Below, piece after piece: positions 1 through 10,808 of a DNA stretch of 64,000 nucleotides (position 1 is the first letter of the stretch; each line of letters begins with the position of its first letter). The stretch comes from Hordeum vulgare subsp. vulgare (lineage: Eukaryota; Streptophyta; Magnoliopsida; Poales; Poaceae). Location of the stretch: assembly GCF_904849725.1 (NCBI RefSeq), contig NC_058519.1, positions 107,744,881 to 107,808,880 of the forward strand, in the 5' to 3' direction. The translations under genes were made by a program, and so were the position numbers. The notes below the pieces were generated by a model that was not told the DNA's origin, made no database searches, and was given only the letters and a program-made list of their open reading frames with translations.

Positions 1-120
1 CGCTATTTACATGTGATTGCACTTTGATATATACATTGATTTACTGTGTGTGCCAGCATACTGATCCAGGGATGGCACAGAAACACAGAGGCTTGACTCG
101 TCTTGAGTCGGGTTGCTACA
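1..120 (-). mobile_element. LTR terminus of an unidentified retroelement
   Basis: The sequence stops matching the Gypsy reverse-transcriptase reading frame exactly here. Read on the minus strand, the piece begins TGTAGCAACCCGACTC, a typical LTR-like 5' end starting with TG. The rest of the element lies outside the window, so neither family nor a target-site duplication can be given. It interrupts the Gypsy pol gene at 120/121. Confidence 0.5.
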
Positions 121-926
121 TTCAACTTCTTGTCAACTCTTTGTCCTAGAAAAGCACCAACAGCATAATCACTAGCGTCACACATGATTTCAAAGGGCAA
201 GTTCCAGTCAGATGGTTGAACAATAGGTGCGGTTATCAAAGCCTTCTTAAGTATTTCAAAGGCTTCCTCACAATCCTCATCGAAAACAAAAGGAATATCC
301 TTCTGCAAGAGGTTGGTATGAGGCCTAGAAATCTTAGAGAAGTCTTTAATGAACCTTCTATGGAAACCAGCATGACCTAGGAAACTTCGTATACCTCTGA
401 TATCTGTGGGGAAAGGCATTTTCTCAATTGCATCAACCTTAGCCTTATCAACTTCAATGCCTCTCTCAGAAATTTTGTGTCCTAAGACGATACCTTCATT
501 AACCATAAAGTGGCACTTCTCCCAATTCAAGATGAGGTTGGTTTCTTCGCATCTCTGTAAGACTCGATCAAGGTTGTTGAGGCAATCATCAAAGGAAGAC
601 CCGTAAACGGAGAAGTCATCCATGAAAACCTCGACGATCTTTTCACAAAAGTCATAGAATATAGCCATCATACATCTTTGGAAGGTGGCAGGTGCATTAC
701 ATAAGCCAAAAAGCATACGTCTATAGGCAAAGGTGCCGAAAGAGCAGGTGAAAGTGGTTTTCTCTTGATCAGATTGTGCAACAGGTATTTGCGAGAAACC
801 TGAATAACCGTCTAGAAAGCAGAAGTGTGTGTGTTTTGATAGCCTTTCTAGGATTTGGTCGATGAACGGCAAAGGATAATGATCTTTCCTGGTTGCCTTG
901 TTCAGTTTCCGGAAGTCTATCACCAT
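121..926 (-). pseudogene. Gypsy reverse transcriptase fragment
   Basis: This is the RNA-dependent DNA polymerase part of a Gypsy pol polyprotein. From the codon at 926 leftwards, the first 268 or so residues are RT: the palm Asp lies in FLDGYSG (about residue 39) and the YxDD box is FMDD (residues 101-104). RT is followed by the connection region and by CDASD, where the RNase H fold begins. Reading continues into foreign sequence after position 121, so the apparent C-terminus is not native. The N-terminal part of RT is in the ORF at 973-2169, shifted by a frame near 970-1000. It is a non-functional remnant. Confidence 0.85.
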
Positions 927-972
927 TCTATAGCCGGTAATAATCCTTTGTGGGATTAGTTCATCCTTATCA

Positions 973-2169
973 TTAGGAACGACGGTGATACCTCTTCTTA
1001 GGTACGCAATGTACTGGACTTACCCAATCACTATGAGCAACAGGATAAATGATTCCTACTTCCAGAAGCTTTAATATTTCTTTTCTAACGACCTCTTTCA
1101 TCTTAGGATTTAATCTCCTTTGATGATCAGCAACTCGTTTAAAGTCGGGATCGGTTTTAATCTTGTGCTGACATAGAGTAGGAGTAATTACCTTAAGATC
1201 ATCAAGAGTATATCCAATAGCAGCGCGGTGCTTCCTCAGAGTTTTTAGTAACTTCTTCTCTTCGTGCTCTGAGAGGAGAGCACTAATAATGACAGGATAT
1301 ATTTCCTTCTCAATAAGATAGGCATACTTAAGAGTATCAGGCAACTGTTTAAGCTCAAACACAGGATCACCCTTTGGTGGGGGAGGATCCCCAAGCAGTT
1401 CAACGGGCAGATTATTCTTGAGAATAGGATATTGTTCTAAGACAATTTTATCTATCTCATCTCTCTCCTCCATATGCATATCATTTTCATGCTCAAGCAG
1501 ATATTTCTCTAAAGGATCCGTAGGAGGTACGGCAATAGAGGCAAGAGCAATGATTTCATCCCTACCAGACAACCCTCTTTCATGGGATTGTCTTCCAAAC
1601 TTGGAGAAGTTAAATTCATGAGACACACCCTCGAAACTTACTGTGATAGTGTGCTTAATGCAATCAATGTGAGCATTGATATTGTTGAGCAAGGGTCTAC
1701 CAAATATGATGGAACAAAAGCTATCTTGTGTAGTACCAAGGACGAGGAAATCAGTAGGATACTTCGTCTTACCACACAGGACTTCTACGTCTCTCACAAT
1801 TCCCAAAGGGCAGATAGTGTCTCTATTAGCTAGCGTAATAGTGACATCAATGGGTTCAAACTCAGCAGGTGCAATCTCATCTTTGATTTCATCATATAGA
1901 GAACGGGGTATTGCACTAACACTAGCTCTCATATCACATAAACCATGGAAACAGTGATCTCCTATCTTAACAGAAACAACGGGCATGCCGACTACAGGTC
2001 CGTGTTTGTCTTTCGCGTGAGGTTTAGCAATTCTAGCGGAGTCCTCACAGAATTTGATAACATGCCCATCTATGTCTTCAGCTAAGAGATCTTTGATAAT
2101 AGCAACACTAGGTTCACCTCTAATTTCCTCAGGGGGTGCAACTGGTCTAATGTAACCCCTACGTATCAC
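973..2169 (-). pseudogene. Gypsy aspartic protease and RT N-terminus
   Basis: This 398-residue open frame contains a retropepsin-like core. The active-site motif reads CDMRAS where Athila elements normally have CDLGAS, so the catalytic Asp is kept but its surroundings are altered. The flap/second-half motif IIFGRPLL follows. The C-terminal 60 residues are the start of RT (EVGIIYPV, then WVSPVHCVPKK), after which the frame is lost. It lies between gag and RT of the same element, as expected for a Gypsy pol, and was presumably once part of a single polyprotein. Confidence 0.8.
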
Positions 2170-2265
2170 AGTTGGAGCTTTAGAATAATCCTTTATCCTA
2201 GCAGGGTATGGTGGTTTCTTAGTGTAAGCACAAGGAACAACAGGATCACTAAAAGCAATGACTTT

Positions 2266-3020
2266 CTACTCAACTAAATTGGTTTTGGCTATGTTGCCTT
2301 CTACAGGAGGATGATATTTAAACCACTTCTCTTTGGGAAGATTAACATGAGCAGCAAAGGATTCACATAGAGAAGCTACTATCTCAGAGTCAAGTCCATA
2401 CTTAGCGCTAAAATCTCTAGAAGTGTTTGTCTCAACAAAAGATTTAACGCAATCAAACTGGAAATTCATACCTGACTCCTTACCTTCCTCCAGCTCCCAA
2501 TCTTCAGAGTTGTGTTTGATTCTCTCCAATAAATTCCACTTGTGATGAATATCATTCTTCATAAAGGAACCGGCACAAGAAGTGTCAAGCATGGAACGAT
2601 CTTCATGAGAAAGCCGAGCATAAAAGTTTTGAGTGATGATTTCTCTCGAGAGCTCATGATTGGGGCATGAATATAGCATTGATTTAAGCCTCCCCAAGCT
2701 TGAGCTATGCCTTCCCTGTCACGAGGCAAAAAGTTATAAATAAAGTTCCGATCACGATGTACTAAATGCATAGGATAGAACTTTTGATGAAATTCCAATT
2801 TCAACCGATTGTAGCCCCATGATCCAGTATCATCACATAGCCTACACCATGTCAACGCCTTATCCTTCAAAGATAAAGGAATGAATTTGTTCTTTACCTC
2901 ATCCTCGGGCAAACCTGTAGGCTTAAATAAACCACAAACTTCATCTACAAAGATCAGATGCAAATCTGGATGTGAAGATCCATCTCCTGTGAAAGGATTA
3001 GCCAGCAGTTTCTCAAGCAT
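2266..3020 (-). pseudogene. Gypsy gag capsid-like region, frameshifted
   Basis: Two overlapping minus-strand frames (2559-3020, then 2266-2697) read as one decayed gag. The first frame carries a retrotransposon-gag signature (FTGDGSSHPDLHLIFVDEVC, then KDKALTWCRLCDDTGSW). The second contains the continuation (SREIITQNFYARLSHEDRSM). The frame change falls in the shared 2559-2697 stretch. It lies just downstream of the primer site, as gag should. No zinc knuckle was seen. Confidence 0.7.
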
Positions 3021-3217
3021 ACCCGAAGGAATTTCATAAAAGATATTTTCAATAGGTACCTCAGGTTGAGGAGCAACTCCTCATGCTTCCGTTCGTGGTG
3101 AAGATACCCCAAACAAACTCCTCAAAGGAACAGTTTCCATAGTGACCAGTGACAATAAATTTCAGCATAGTATAAAAATGTTTCCTTACCAATTTCCACT
3201 TACCAAAGGCGCTTCAC

Positions 3218-3235
3218 TCCCCGGCAACGGAGCCA
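3218..3235 (-). other. tRNA-Asp primer-binding site
   Basis: Read on the minus strand, this is TGGCTCCGTTGCCGGGGA. It differs by one base from the complement of the 3' end of plant tRNA-Asp (TGGCGCCGTTGCCGGGGA). It begins 11 bases inside the 5' LTR edge. It would prime minus-strand DNA synthesis of the Gypsy element. Confidence 0.85.
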
Positions 3236-3246
3236 GAAAAGAGTCT

Positions 3247-4768
3247 TGATGACCCACAAGTATAAGGGATCAATTGTAGTCCTTTCGATAAGTAAGAGTG
3301 TCGAACCCAACGAGGAGCAGAAGGCTCTGATAAGCGGATTTCAGCAAGGTAATAACTGCAAGCACTTAAAGTAGCGGTAACAAGTGATGGTGTAGTGAGG
3401 TGAAACGTAGCGAGCAAAAAGTAACAAGTAACAAGTAGTAGCAACGGTGCAGCAAGTGGCCCAATCCCTTTTGTAGCAAGGGACAAGCCTGAACAAAGTC
3501 TTATAGGAGGAAAAACGCTCCCGAGGACACACGGGAATTTCTGTCATGCTAGTTTCATCATGTTCATATGATTAGCGTTCGTTACTTTGATAGTTTGATA
3601 TGTGGGTGGACCGGCGCTTGGGTACTGCCCTTACTTGGACAAGCATCCCACTTATGATTAACCTCTCTCGCAAGCATCCGCAACTACAAAAGAAGAATTA
3701 AGACAAAGTCTAACCATAGCATTAAACTAGTGGTTCCAAATCAGCCCCTCACGAAGCAAGCATAGACTGGGGTTTAAGCTTCTGTCACTCCAGCAACCCA
3801 TCATCTACTTACTACTTCCCAATGCCTTCCTCTAGGCCCAAATATGGTGAAGTGTTATTTAGTCAACGTTCACATAACACCGCTATAGGAAAAGACAACA
3901 TTCAGCATATCAAAATACCGAACGAATATCAAATTCAGATGACTATTATCAGCATGACTTATCCCATGTCCTTAGGAACAAAAGTAAATACTCACAAAAC
4001 ATAATCATAATCAGGATCAAAGGTGTAATGAATAGCATCAAGGATCTGGACATAAACTCTTCCACCAAGTAATCCAACTAGCATCAACTACAAAGAGTAA
4101 TCAACACTACTAGCAACCTTACAAGTACCAATCGGAGTTGCGAGACGAAGATTGGTTACAAGAGATGAACTCGGGATTGGAGAGGAGATGGTGTTGATGA
4201 ATATGTTGATGAAGATGCCTCCCCTCCGATGAGAGGAGTGTTGGTGATGACGATGGCGACGATTTCCCCCTCCAGGAGGGAAGTTTCCCCGGCAGGATCG
4301 TCCTGCCGGAGCTCTAGATTGGATATGCTCATGTTCCGCCTCGTGGCGGCGGCGAAACCACGAAAAAGATCCCTCCTGATTTTTTTGGACCAGGATGCTT
4401 CATATAGCAAAAGAGGGGGCTAGTGGGACGTCAGGGAGCCCACAAGCCCCCACTCCGCCACCAGGGGGTGGCGGTGTCAGGGCTAGTGGCGCCCTGGCAG
4501 CCCCCCTCCGGTAGTTCTTTCGCCCAGTATTTTTTATATAATCCAAAAAAAATCCACATAACTTTTCAGGGCATTTGGAGATGTGCAAAATAGTGGACTA
4601 GGATTTGCTCCTTTTCCAGTCCAGAATTCCAGCTGCATGAATTCTCCCTCTTCAAATAAACCTTGCAAAATAAGAGAGAAAAGGCATAAATATGGTACCA
4701 CAAGTAATATAACAGCCCAAAAAGCAATAAATATCAACATGAAAACATGATTCAAAATGGACGTATCA
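3247..4768 (-). repeat. 5' LTR of Athila-type element
   Basis: The LTR is about 1.52 kb, bounded on the plus strand by TGATGACCC and GACGTATCA. Read on the minus strand it starts TGATACGTCC and ends GGGTCATCA, the inverted TG...CA arrangement of LTRs. A second copy with the same ends and about the same length is at 43376-44888. No other gene is present in this stretch; the ORFs within it are incidental. Confidence 0.85.
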
Positions 4769-5132
4769 GAGCCCTGCAGGAATAGATCATCACCAACACC
4801 GGCGCGCCGTCACGCTGCCGGAGAACTCATCTACTTCTCTGTCTCTCTTGCTGGATCAAGAAGGCCAAGATCGTCATCGAGTTGTACGTGTGCTGAACGT
4901 GGAGGTGCCGTCCGTTCGGTGCTAGATCGGAACGGATCATGGGATGGATCGTGGGACGACGGTGATTTGAATCACGAAGTTGTACCACTGCATCAACCGC
5001 ATTTCTTAATGCTTCCCGCTTAGCGATCTACAAGGGTATGTGGATCTAATCTCCTCTCGTAGATGAACATCACCATGATAGGTCTTCGTGTGCGTAGGAA
5101 AATTTTTGTTTCCCATGCAACGTTCTCCAACA
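4769..5132 (+). repeat. Angela/WIS-type Copia LTR, 3' fragment
   Basis: The last 360 bp of an Angela/WIS/BARE-like LTR is recognisable: the 'tgctggatcaagaagg' block, the 'gtgctgaacg.ggaggtgccgtccg' block, 'ctacaagggtatgt.gatc', and the end CCCATGCAACGTTCTCCAACA. The upstream part was displaced by the Gypsy insertion at 4768. No Copia internal domain follows, so this is a solo or truncated LTR. Confidence 0.85.
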
Positions 5133-6379
5133 TTAAAGGCTGTGAAGACACTAACGAATCCAACAACAGATGAGCCAACACCTTGGAAGGACTTGCAAAG
5201 CCGGTGGTGCATGCGCCATCTGGGTGCTAATTTTTTCTCATAGTTCAAGAACAAACGTTTGATGAACTTGTTCAAAAAGTTATGCAAGCAGAACCAGCAT
5301 CGCAAATACAAATTTATTTGGTCAAAACTAGATGAGTTTACTAAGAAGCAGGTCCTTGCTAGGAAGAAAATGGAAAAAGACCAGGTTAAATTAACAGCAC
5401 TCATAGCGGAGCTAGAGGAGCCAGTAGGTCTTTGTGACTTGCCAGCAATTGACCCTCCTAATACAAAGAGAAAGAAGGGCAGGGCAATAAAGAATTTTTC
5501 TGAGTTGATAGAGAAAGAGCCTCAAGTGATTGGTGTTTGCTGTATGACACCCATGGAGCCAGGTATGGCCACATGACAACCAATCTTGCAGAGGTGTATA
5601 ACTTTGTACTCAGAGGGAATAGAGCATTGCCACTGGCAGGTATTGTGGAGGGTGTATTCCATGGGACTTTGAGATATTTCAGAGAAAAGCACGAGCTAGC
5701 AAAGAAGCATATTGTAGTTAATCAGAACACACCTTATTGTAGCCGTGTCATGGAGTACATGGCTCAGAAGATAAAGAAAGCAAAAAAGCATACTGTCACA
5801 CTCATAGGTAATCAGGAAAGGAGGTATAAGGTTCAGCTTCTTACTGATGGTTTTGGTTCTGCAAATGAGGTGAAGACGCATGAGGTTAAAATTGGAACGG
5901 AATTTTATCCAACTTGTGAGTGTACATGCAACAAATGACAGTTGTTGCACCTGCCTTGCTCACATGTGTTGGTTGCCTGTGGCCAGATTGAGTTAGAAGA
6001 TATCTCCTTCGTGTCTCTGTACTATTCAAAAGAGGCAATACTCAATGTCTGGACATGTGAGATGACAGGATTTATAGTCATCAGCAATTTCAACAAGATA
6101 AACGATGGTGAGAGACTATACATCCTGGATCCTGGACTTCGACGAACTAGCAGGGGAAGACGTAAGGTAAAGCGCACCTGAAACGATATGGACCAATTTG
6201 AAGCTAGTGGAGCAACCAAACAATGTTTGCTCTACGCGGCTTATGGACATAGGATGAAATATTGCCCCGACCTAAACAAAGACGGTGCTTCCACATCGAC
6301 GACTGTGACAACAGTAGCAAGAGCTGGTTGTGGCAGTCATGGTGGACGTGGCAGTCGAGGCCGAAGGGGTGGACGATGA
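5133..6379 (+). pseudogene. MULE transposase C-terminal half, decayed
   Basis: This is the remnant of a Mutator-like transposase of the type common in grass genomes. In order: a lysine-rich region (5259-5520, FKKLCKQNQHRKYKF) and the conserved block LLYDTHGARYG followed by MTTNLAEVYNFVLRGNRALP (about 5537-5640). A SWIM zinc finger CxCx(n)CxH follows (CECTCNK near 5908-5935, then CSH near 5957), with a stop TGA between its halves at 5936. Last come an acidic/basic tail and a degenerate zinc knuckle (CLLYAAYGHRMKYC, about 6221-6262), where the second Cys is Tyr. At least one frameshift (near 5540) and two stops (5936-5938 and after 6178) show it is dead. The DDE catalytic part would lie upstream and is absent, probably removed when the Angela LTR arrived. 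Confidence 0.8.
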
Positions 6380-6628
6380 ATAAATAACTCATAAGCTACA
6401 TAATGTGTCAGCCTACGTTTTAATTTGTAATATGCCTGCACTATGTTTTAATGTGTACTATGTCGGACTATGTTTTTATTTGTAATATGCAAATTTGAGA
6501 ACAATTTTCAGCGGATTGAATAGGAAAATGGATGGAGGATGGAGGAGATCGGAGGCGGGGGGAAATGAGGGAAGAAAAACGAGAGAGAGAAGAGGAGACA
6601 GCGGCTGAGGAGGAAGAAGGGCTCGGTT
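6380..6628. other. AT-rich tail of MULE remnant
   Basis: A short degenerate repeat built on 'tatgttttaatttgtaatatgc' occurs three times (about 6410-6490), followed by a purine-rich stretch leading into the GC-rich array. No gene is evident. It may be the 3' subterminal region of the MULE. Confidence 0.35.
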
Positions 6629-6803
6629 GGCCTCCTGGAGGCCGACGTGCCCTCTTCGGCCGCCCACAAGCCGATACGTGGGCTTTTCGGCCACCTGTGG
6701 GCCGACAGGTCCACTTCGTCCGCCCGCAAGACGACATGTCCCCGTTCGGCCTCCCGCGAGCCGACAGGCCACTCTTTGGCCCACGAGAGGCCGACGTGGT
6801 ACC
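6629..6803. repeat. GC-rich tandem repeat, about 30 bp unit, six copies
   Basis: Six consecutive units of 29-31 bp share the frame GGCCxCCCGxxxGCCGACxxG followed by a pyrimidine-rich CxCTTC. Each unit contains GGCC and GCCGAC. Because the unit length is near a multiple of three, ORFs stay open here in several frames on both strands. These ORFs encode only the repeat and should not be called genes. Confidence 0.85.
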
Positions 6804-7190
6804 ATTTGTGCATTTTTCCAATTTGGTCTATCATTTTTCAAATTTGGTACAAAATCTGGCGTACTTTTGAAAAAAAACTATTTTTTTACTCACAGCTACT
6901 CCATCCACTCTCACCGACGAGCGCAGACAGTCAAACCTAGCTAGGCTAGGTCAAACCTGGGCACGTGGGCCATATTCTTTAACCGATTTCTTTTAGTAAC
7001 ACAACATTAAGTAAGTTTAATTAAACTAGCGGGGGCCATTGTCAGTGGCTTAGAGGTTAGCTAACAGGGTCATTAGGATAAACTAATCCAGCCTTGTGTC
7101 AGTATAACCAGTGATTAGCCACCAGTGAGCTCATTGCACGACGAAGGAGCAGCATGCGCTAGCTATGGGCCACCATTTTGGGGACGGTCT
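6804..7190. other. Unassigned intergenic sequence
   Basis: I see no gene, LTR boundary or obvious repeat here. It contains a poly-A/T stretch near 6867-6890 and a short palindromic block (ctagctaggctagg, about 6937-6950). It separates the MULE remnant from the truncated LTR of element X. Confidence 0.4.
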
Positions 7191-8270
7191 TTAGCTACGG
7201 GTTCGTGCTGCCATGTGGGAGGGGATCAATCACGGAAGGCCTTCACATCAATCTTGTTGTTCACATGGTTATGTGTACATAATTTACTATAGACCTATGG
7301 TTCCGTAGTTAGTACCTAGGTGGCCATCTCTCTTTATGTTCTTTAATGCAAAGATCACCGCGCTTCCCGTGGTGATCTATCTTATGTAATCCTTTTTGTG
7401 GTGTGTTTGTTGGGATCCAATGAATTGTGAGTTTATGATTATATTATTCATGAAATGTATTTGAGTCATCTCTGAATTCTTATATGCATGATTATGATAG
7501 CTTCGTATTTCTCTCCAATCTATCATTTTGATTTCACCAACTAGATGGATTTATCTTTAGCAGAAGTGGTGCGTTGTAATGGGTTCAATCTTGCGGTGCT
7601 CAATCCTAGTGACAGAAAGGACATGACACATAATGTATTTCTGCCTTTATGGATAGAACAATGGGGCTTATTCATATTAGTTGAGTTTACTTCGTCTACA
7701 TCATGTCACTTTGCCCCAAGCATTACTTTGTTTTTACTCTAGATGCATGTTGGATATCGGTCGATGGGTGGAGTAATAGTAGTAGATGCAAGTAGGAGTC
7801 GATCTACTTGCTTATGAACGTGATGCCTATATATATGATCCTTGCCATGAATAAATATTACATAACTATGGTCTTTTCTATCAAGTTCCCAACAGTAATT
7901 TGTTTACCCACCGTATGCTTTCTTCGAGAGAAGCCTCTAGAAAAACTATGGCCCCGGGGTCTTCGCAAATATATTTAAGACACCAAAAATATTGTTGCAT
8001 TTTATTTAATGTTATTTTATTTTATATTTATATTACCTATCTATTACTATTTATCGCATACAAGTAACGAGTTCAAAGGGATTGACAACCCTCTTGCACG
8101 CATTGGATGCAAGTGTGTGCTATTTTGTGTGTAGGCGCTGAAGTTGGGCATTTTCGTGGTCCTCCTATGGGTTCGATAACCTTGGTTATCACTGAGACAA
8201 ATACTCATCTCTATTGTGCTGCATCTTCCCTCCTCTTCGGGGGAAATCCCAACACAGTTTGCAAGTAGGA
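7191..8270 (+). repeat. 5' LTR of element X (5'-truncated)
   Basis: It aligns with the 3' LTR from 17115 onwards. After the split at 17645, the match continues at 32795. Landmarks are 'gtgtgtttgttggga', 'tagcttcgtatttctct', 'gatgcatgttggatat' and 'aagtaacgagttcaa'. It ends just before a degraded primer site. Confidence 0.8.
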
Positions 8271-8281
8271 GGAAGAATTTC

Positions 8282-8299
8282 TCGGGCCGTTGCCACACA
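8282..8299 (+). other. Degenerate tRNA-Asp primer-binding site
   Basis: The bases TCGGGCCGTTGCCACACA sit where TGGCGCCGTTGCCGGGGA is expected. GCCGTTGCC is kept and both ends are eroded. The position just after the LTR end supports the assignment. Confidence 0.6.
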
Positions 8300-8564
8300 G
8301 TATCACCAAATTCCTATCAAGTACCTTCACAAAAATTATCATTCACATGTTATGCTTTTTTATTTTCTCTTATATTTGCTTGCCTGAAAATATCAAAAAC
8401 AAAATAATATTTATCTTTGCTCGTTTACTTGTTTGCTTGCTTTACTTGCTCTTCTTGTTACTTTGCTTGTTGTGTCACTATGTCTCAAGATAATACGAGG
8501 TTGTGTGACTTCTAAATACTAATAATAATGATTTTATTAGTAATCCTATACCACCTGCTCTAGC

Positions 8565-8893
8565 ATGGAGTTTTGTGATATTAATGCTGCCTTGCTAAAT
8601 CTTGTTATGAAAGAACAATTTTCCGGAAGAACTAATGAGGATCCGGCTTCGCATCTCAACACTTTTGTTGAATTATGTTATATGCAAAAGAAAAAGGATA
8701 TGGATAATGATGTAGTCAAATTTAAATTATTTCTTTTTTCACTAAGAGATAAAGCTAAAGTTTGGTTTTCATCTTTACCTCGTAATAGTATTGGAACATG
8801 GGATAGGTGTAAAGATGCTTTCATTGCCAAGTCTTTTCCTCGTGCAAAGATTATCTCTAGAGGAAATATGCCATGTTGGAACTATCAATTTTG
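8565..8893 (+). pseudogene. gag N-terminal fragment of element X
   Basis: About 105 residues match the retrotransposon gag (capsid) fold. They include FSGRTNEDPASHLNTFVELC, a hydrophobic helix with FLFSLRDKAKVWFSSLP, and TWDRCKDAFIAKSFP. The frame is then lost in a short AT-rich duplicated stretch at the edge of the Angela-like insertion (8948). The remainder of gag was deleted. Its upstream distance to the primer site (about 270 bp) is normal for this group. Confidence 0.8.
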
Positions 8894-10230
8894 AATTTTG
8901 AACTGTTGGAAATATGCCCTCGTAAAATCAAATTTTGAATTTTGAACTGTTGGAAATATGCCCTAGAGGAAATAATAAATTGGTTATTATCATATTACCT
9001 TGTTCATGATAATCGTTTATTATCCATGCTATAATTGTATTGTTTGTAAACTCACATACATGTGTGGACACATAGACAACACCGTGTCCCTAGTGAGCCT
9101 CTACGAGACTAGCTCATTGATCAAAGATGGTCAACGTTTCCTAGCCATAGACATGAGTTGTCATTTGATAACAGGATCACATCATTAGGAGAATGATGTG
9201 ATGGACCAGACCCATACCGTAAGCATAGCATTTGATCGTATCACTAAGTTTATTGCTATTGTTGTTTGCATGTCAAAGTATCTGTTCCTAAGACCATGAG
9301 ATCATGCAATGCTCTGGCACCAGAGGAATGCCTTGTGTGTATCAAACTTCACAAAGTAACTGGGTGATTGTAAAGATACTCTGCATGTATCTCTGAGGGT
9401 GTTTATTGGGTTGGCATGGATCGAGACTGGGATTTGTCACTCGGTATGACACAGAGGTATCTATGGGCCCTCTCGGTAATAGAACATCATAAGAAGCTGG
9501 CAAGCAATGTGACTAAGGAGTTACTCACATGATCTTGTATTAAGGAACGAGTAAAGAGACTTGTCAGCAACAAGATTGAACTAGTATGGAGATACCGACG
9601 ATCGAATATCACGCAAGTAACATACCGATGGACAAAGGGAACTGTATACAGGATTGACTGAATCCTTGACATCGTGGTTCGACCGATAAAGATCTTCATA
9701 GAATATGTAGGAAACAATATGAGCATTCAGGCCCCGCTATTGGTTATTGGTCGGAGAGTGTCTCGGTCATGTCTGCATCATTCTCAAACCCGTAGGGTCC
9801 GAACACTTAACGTTCAATGACGATATGGTATTATTGAGTTGTCTATGTTGGTGGCCGAAAGTTTTCTAGAGACCCGGATGAGATCTCGGACGTCACGAGG
9901 AGTTCGAGAATGGTCCGGAGGTACAAATTCATATATAATAAGTTTTGTTTCGGTCACCGGAAAGAATTCGGGCATTGCCGGTAATGTATCGGGAGTGCCT
10001 AAGGGTTCCAGGGGTCCACCAAAAGGGGTCAACCCGCCCCAGGAGGCCATAGGGGTGTGCACCAGTTCCTAGTGGGCTGGGTGACCCTCCCACCTAGTCC
10101 CATGCAGATAAGGGGTTGGTGAGGGCAAACCCTAAGGGGGTCGGCCACCCAACTTGGGGGTCAAGCCACCCCTTGGTTGTCGTCCCACCCTAGGGGAAAC
10201 GCTAGTGCGCATCCCCCTCCTCCATTCACC

Positions 10231-10240
10231 CTATATATAT
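10231..10240 (+). promoter_or_regulatory. TATA box of Angela-like LTR
   Basis: CTATATATAT follows a C-rich stretch and precedes a purine block and a (CT)n run, as in the U3/R region of Angela LTRs. It is inferred to be the former retroelement promoter. Confidence 0.55.
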
Positions 10241-10284
10241 GAGAGGAGAGGGAGGTCAGCCGCACCATAAGCCACGGTGCAGCC

Positions 10285-10286
<2 letters not shown>

Positions 10287-10325
<39 letters not shown>
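10287..10325 (+). repeat. (CT)n microsatellite
   Basis: About 19 uninterrupted CT dinucleotides lie in the transcribed leader part of the LTR. They probably vary between lines. Confidence 0.95.
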
Positions 10326-10327
<2 letters not shown>

Positions 10328-10620
10328 CACGCGCGCGTAGTGCTTCTCCTCCTTTGCGTCGCGGTAGTGCTTGGCAAAGCTCTGCCAAGACTACACCACC
10401 ACCACCGTCACCACGCCGTTGTGCTACCGCAGGACTCATCTACTACTCCACCCTCGATTGCTGGATCACCGAGGTGGAGACGTCATCGAGCTTTAGGTGT
10501 GCTAAACACGGAGGTGTCGTCCGTTCGACGCTAGATTTGGACGGGTCATAATTGGATCATGAAGACGTACGACTACATCAACCATGTTTCTTAACGCTTC
10601 CACTTAGCGATCTACAAGGG

Positions 10621-10768
10621 TATGTAGATGTGCTCCCCTTCTCGTAGTTGTTCATCTCTATAGATGGACCTTGGGTGTTCGTAGGATTCTTTTGTATGTA
10701 GATGCACTCCCCTTCTCGTAGTTGTTCATCTCCATAGATAGACTTTGGGTGTTCGTTGGAATATGTTT
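10621..10768 (+). repeat. 74 bp tandem duplication in Angela-like LTR
   Basis: Two units begin 'tatgtagatg' at 10621 and 10695. Both contain 'ctccccttctcgtagttgtt' and 'tgggtgttcgt', with about eight differences. The duplication is at the U5 end of the LTR. Confidence 0.85.
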
Positions 10769-10794
10769 GTTTCCCATGCAACGTTCCCCAAGAG

Positions 10795-10808
10795 TGGCAT
10801 CATGAGCT
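10795..10808 (+). other. Copia primer-binding site (initiator tRNA-Met type)
   Basis: TGGCATCATGAGCT follows the LTR end and resembles the TGGTATCAGAGC primer site of plant Copia elements, with substitutions. Confidence 0.6.

Larger units (their letters stand above)
121..4768 (-). mobile_element. Athila-lineage Gypsy LTR retrotransposon, 5' part
   Basis: This is a minus-strand element. Its 5' LTR (3247-4768) is followed leftwards by a tRNA-Asp primer site, gag (2266-3020), aspartic protease with the start of RT (973-2169) and RT (121-926). It is cut at 120 by another element, so the rest of pol and the 3' LTR are missing. Frameshifts separate the ORFs, so this copy is dead. The domain order gag-PR-RT and the tRNA-Asp primer fit plant Gypsy elements of the Athila lineage, and the LTR ends resemble Triticeae Sabrina/WHAM-like families. 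The exact family name is not certain. A second copy of the family lies at 43376-45770. Confidence 0.85.
8948..10793 (+). repeat. 5' LTR of Angela-like Copia
   Basis: About 1.85 kb, starting TGTTGGAAATATGCCCTAG. It includes 'ggagaatgatgtgatgga', 'gggtttgtcactc'-type and 'gatgagatctcggacgtcacgagg' blocks, a TATA box near 10231 and the 'ctacaagggtatgtagatg' 3' block. The usual CAACA end has decayed to CAAGA. A 74 bp internal duplication lies at 10621-10768. Confidence 0.88.

Noticed and set aside
6468..6944. Several overlapping ORFs on both strands
   Set aside because: They arise because the tandem unit is close to 30 bp, leaving several frames open. They encode only the repeat.
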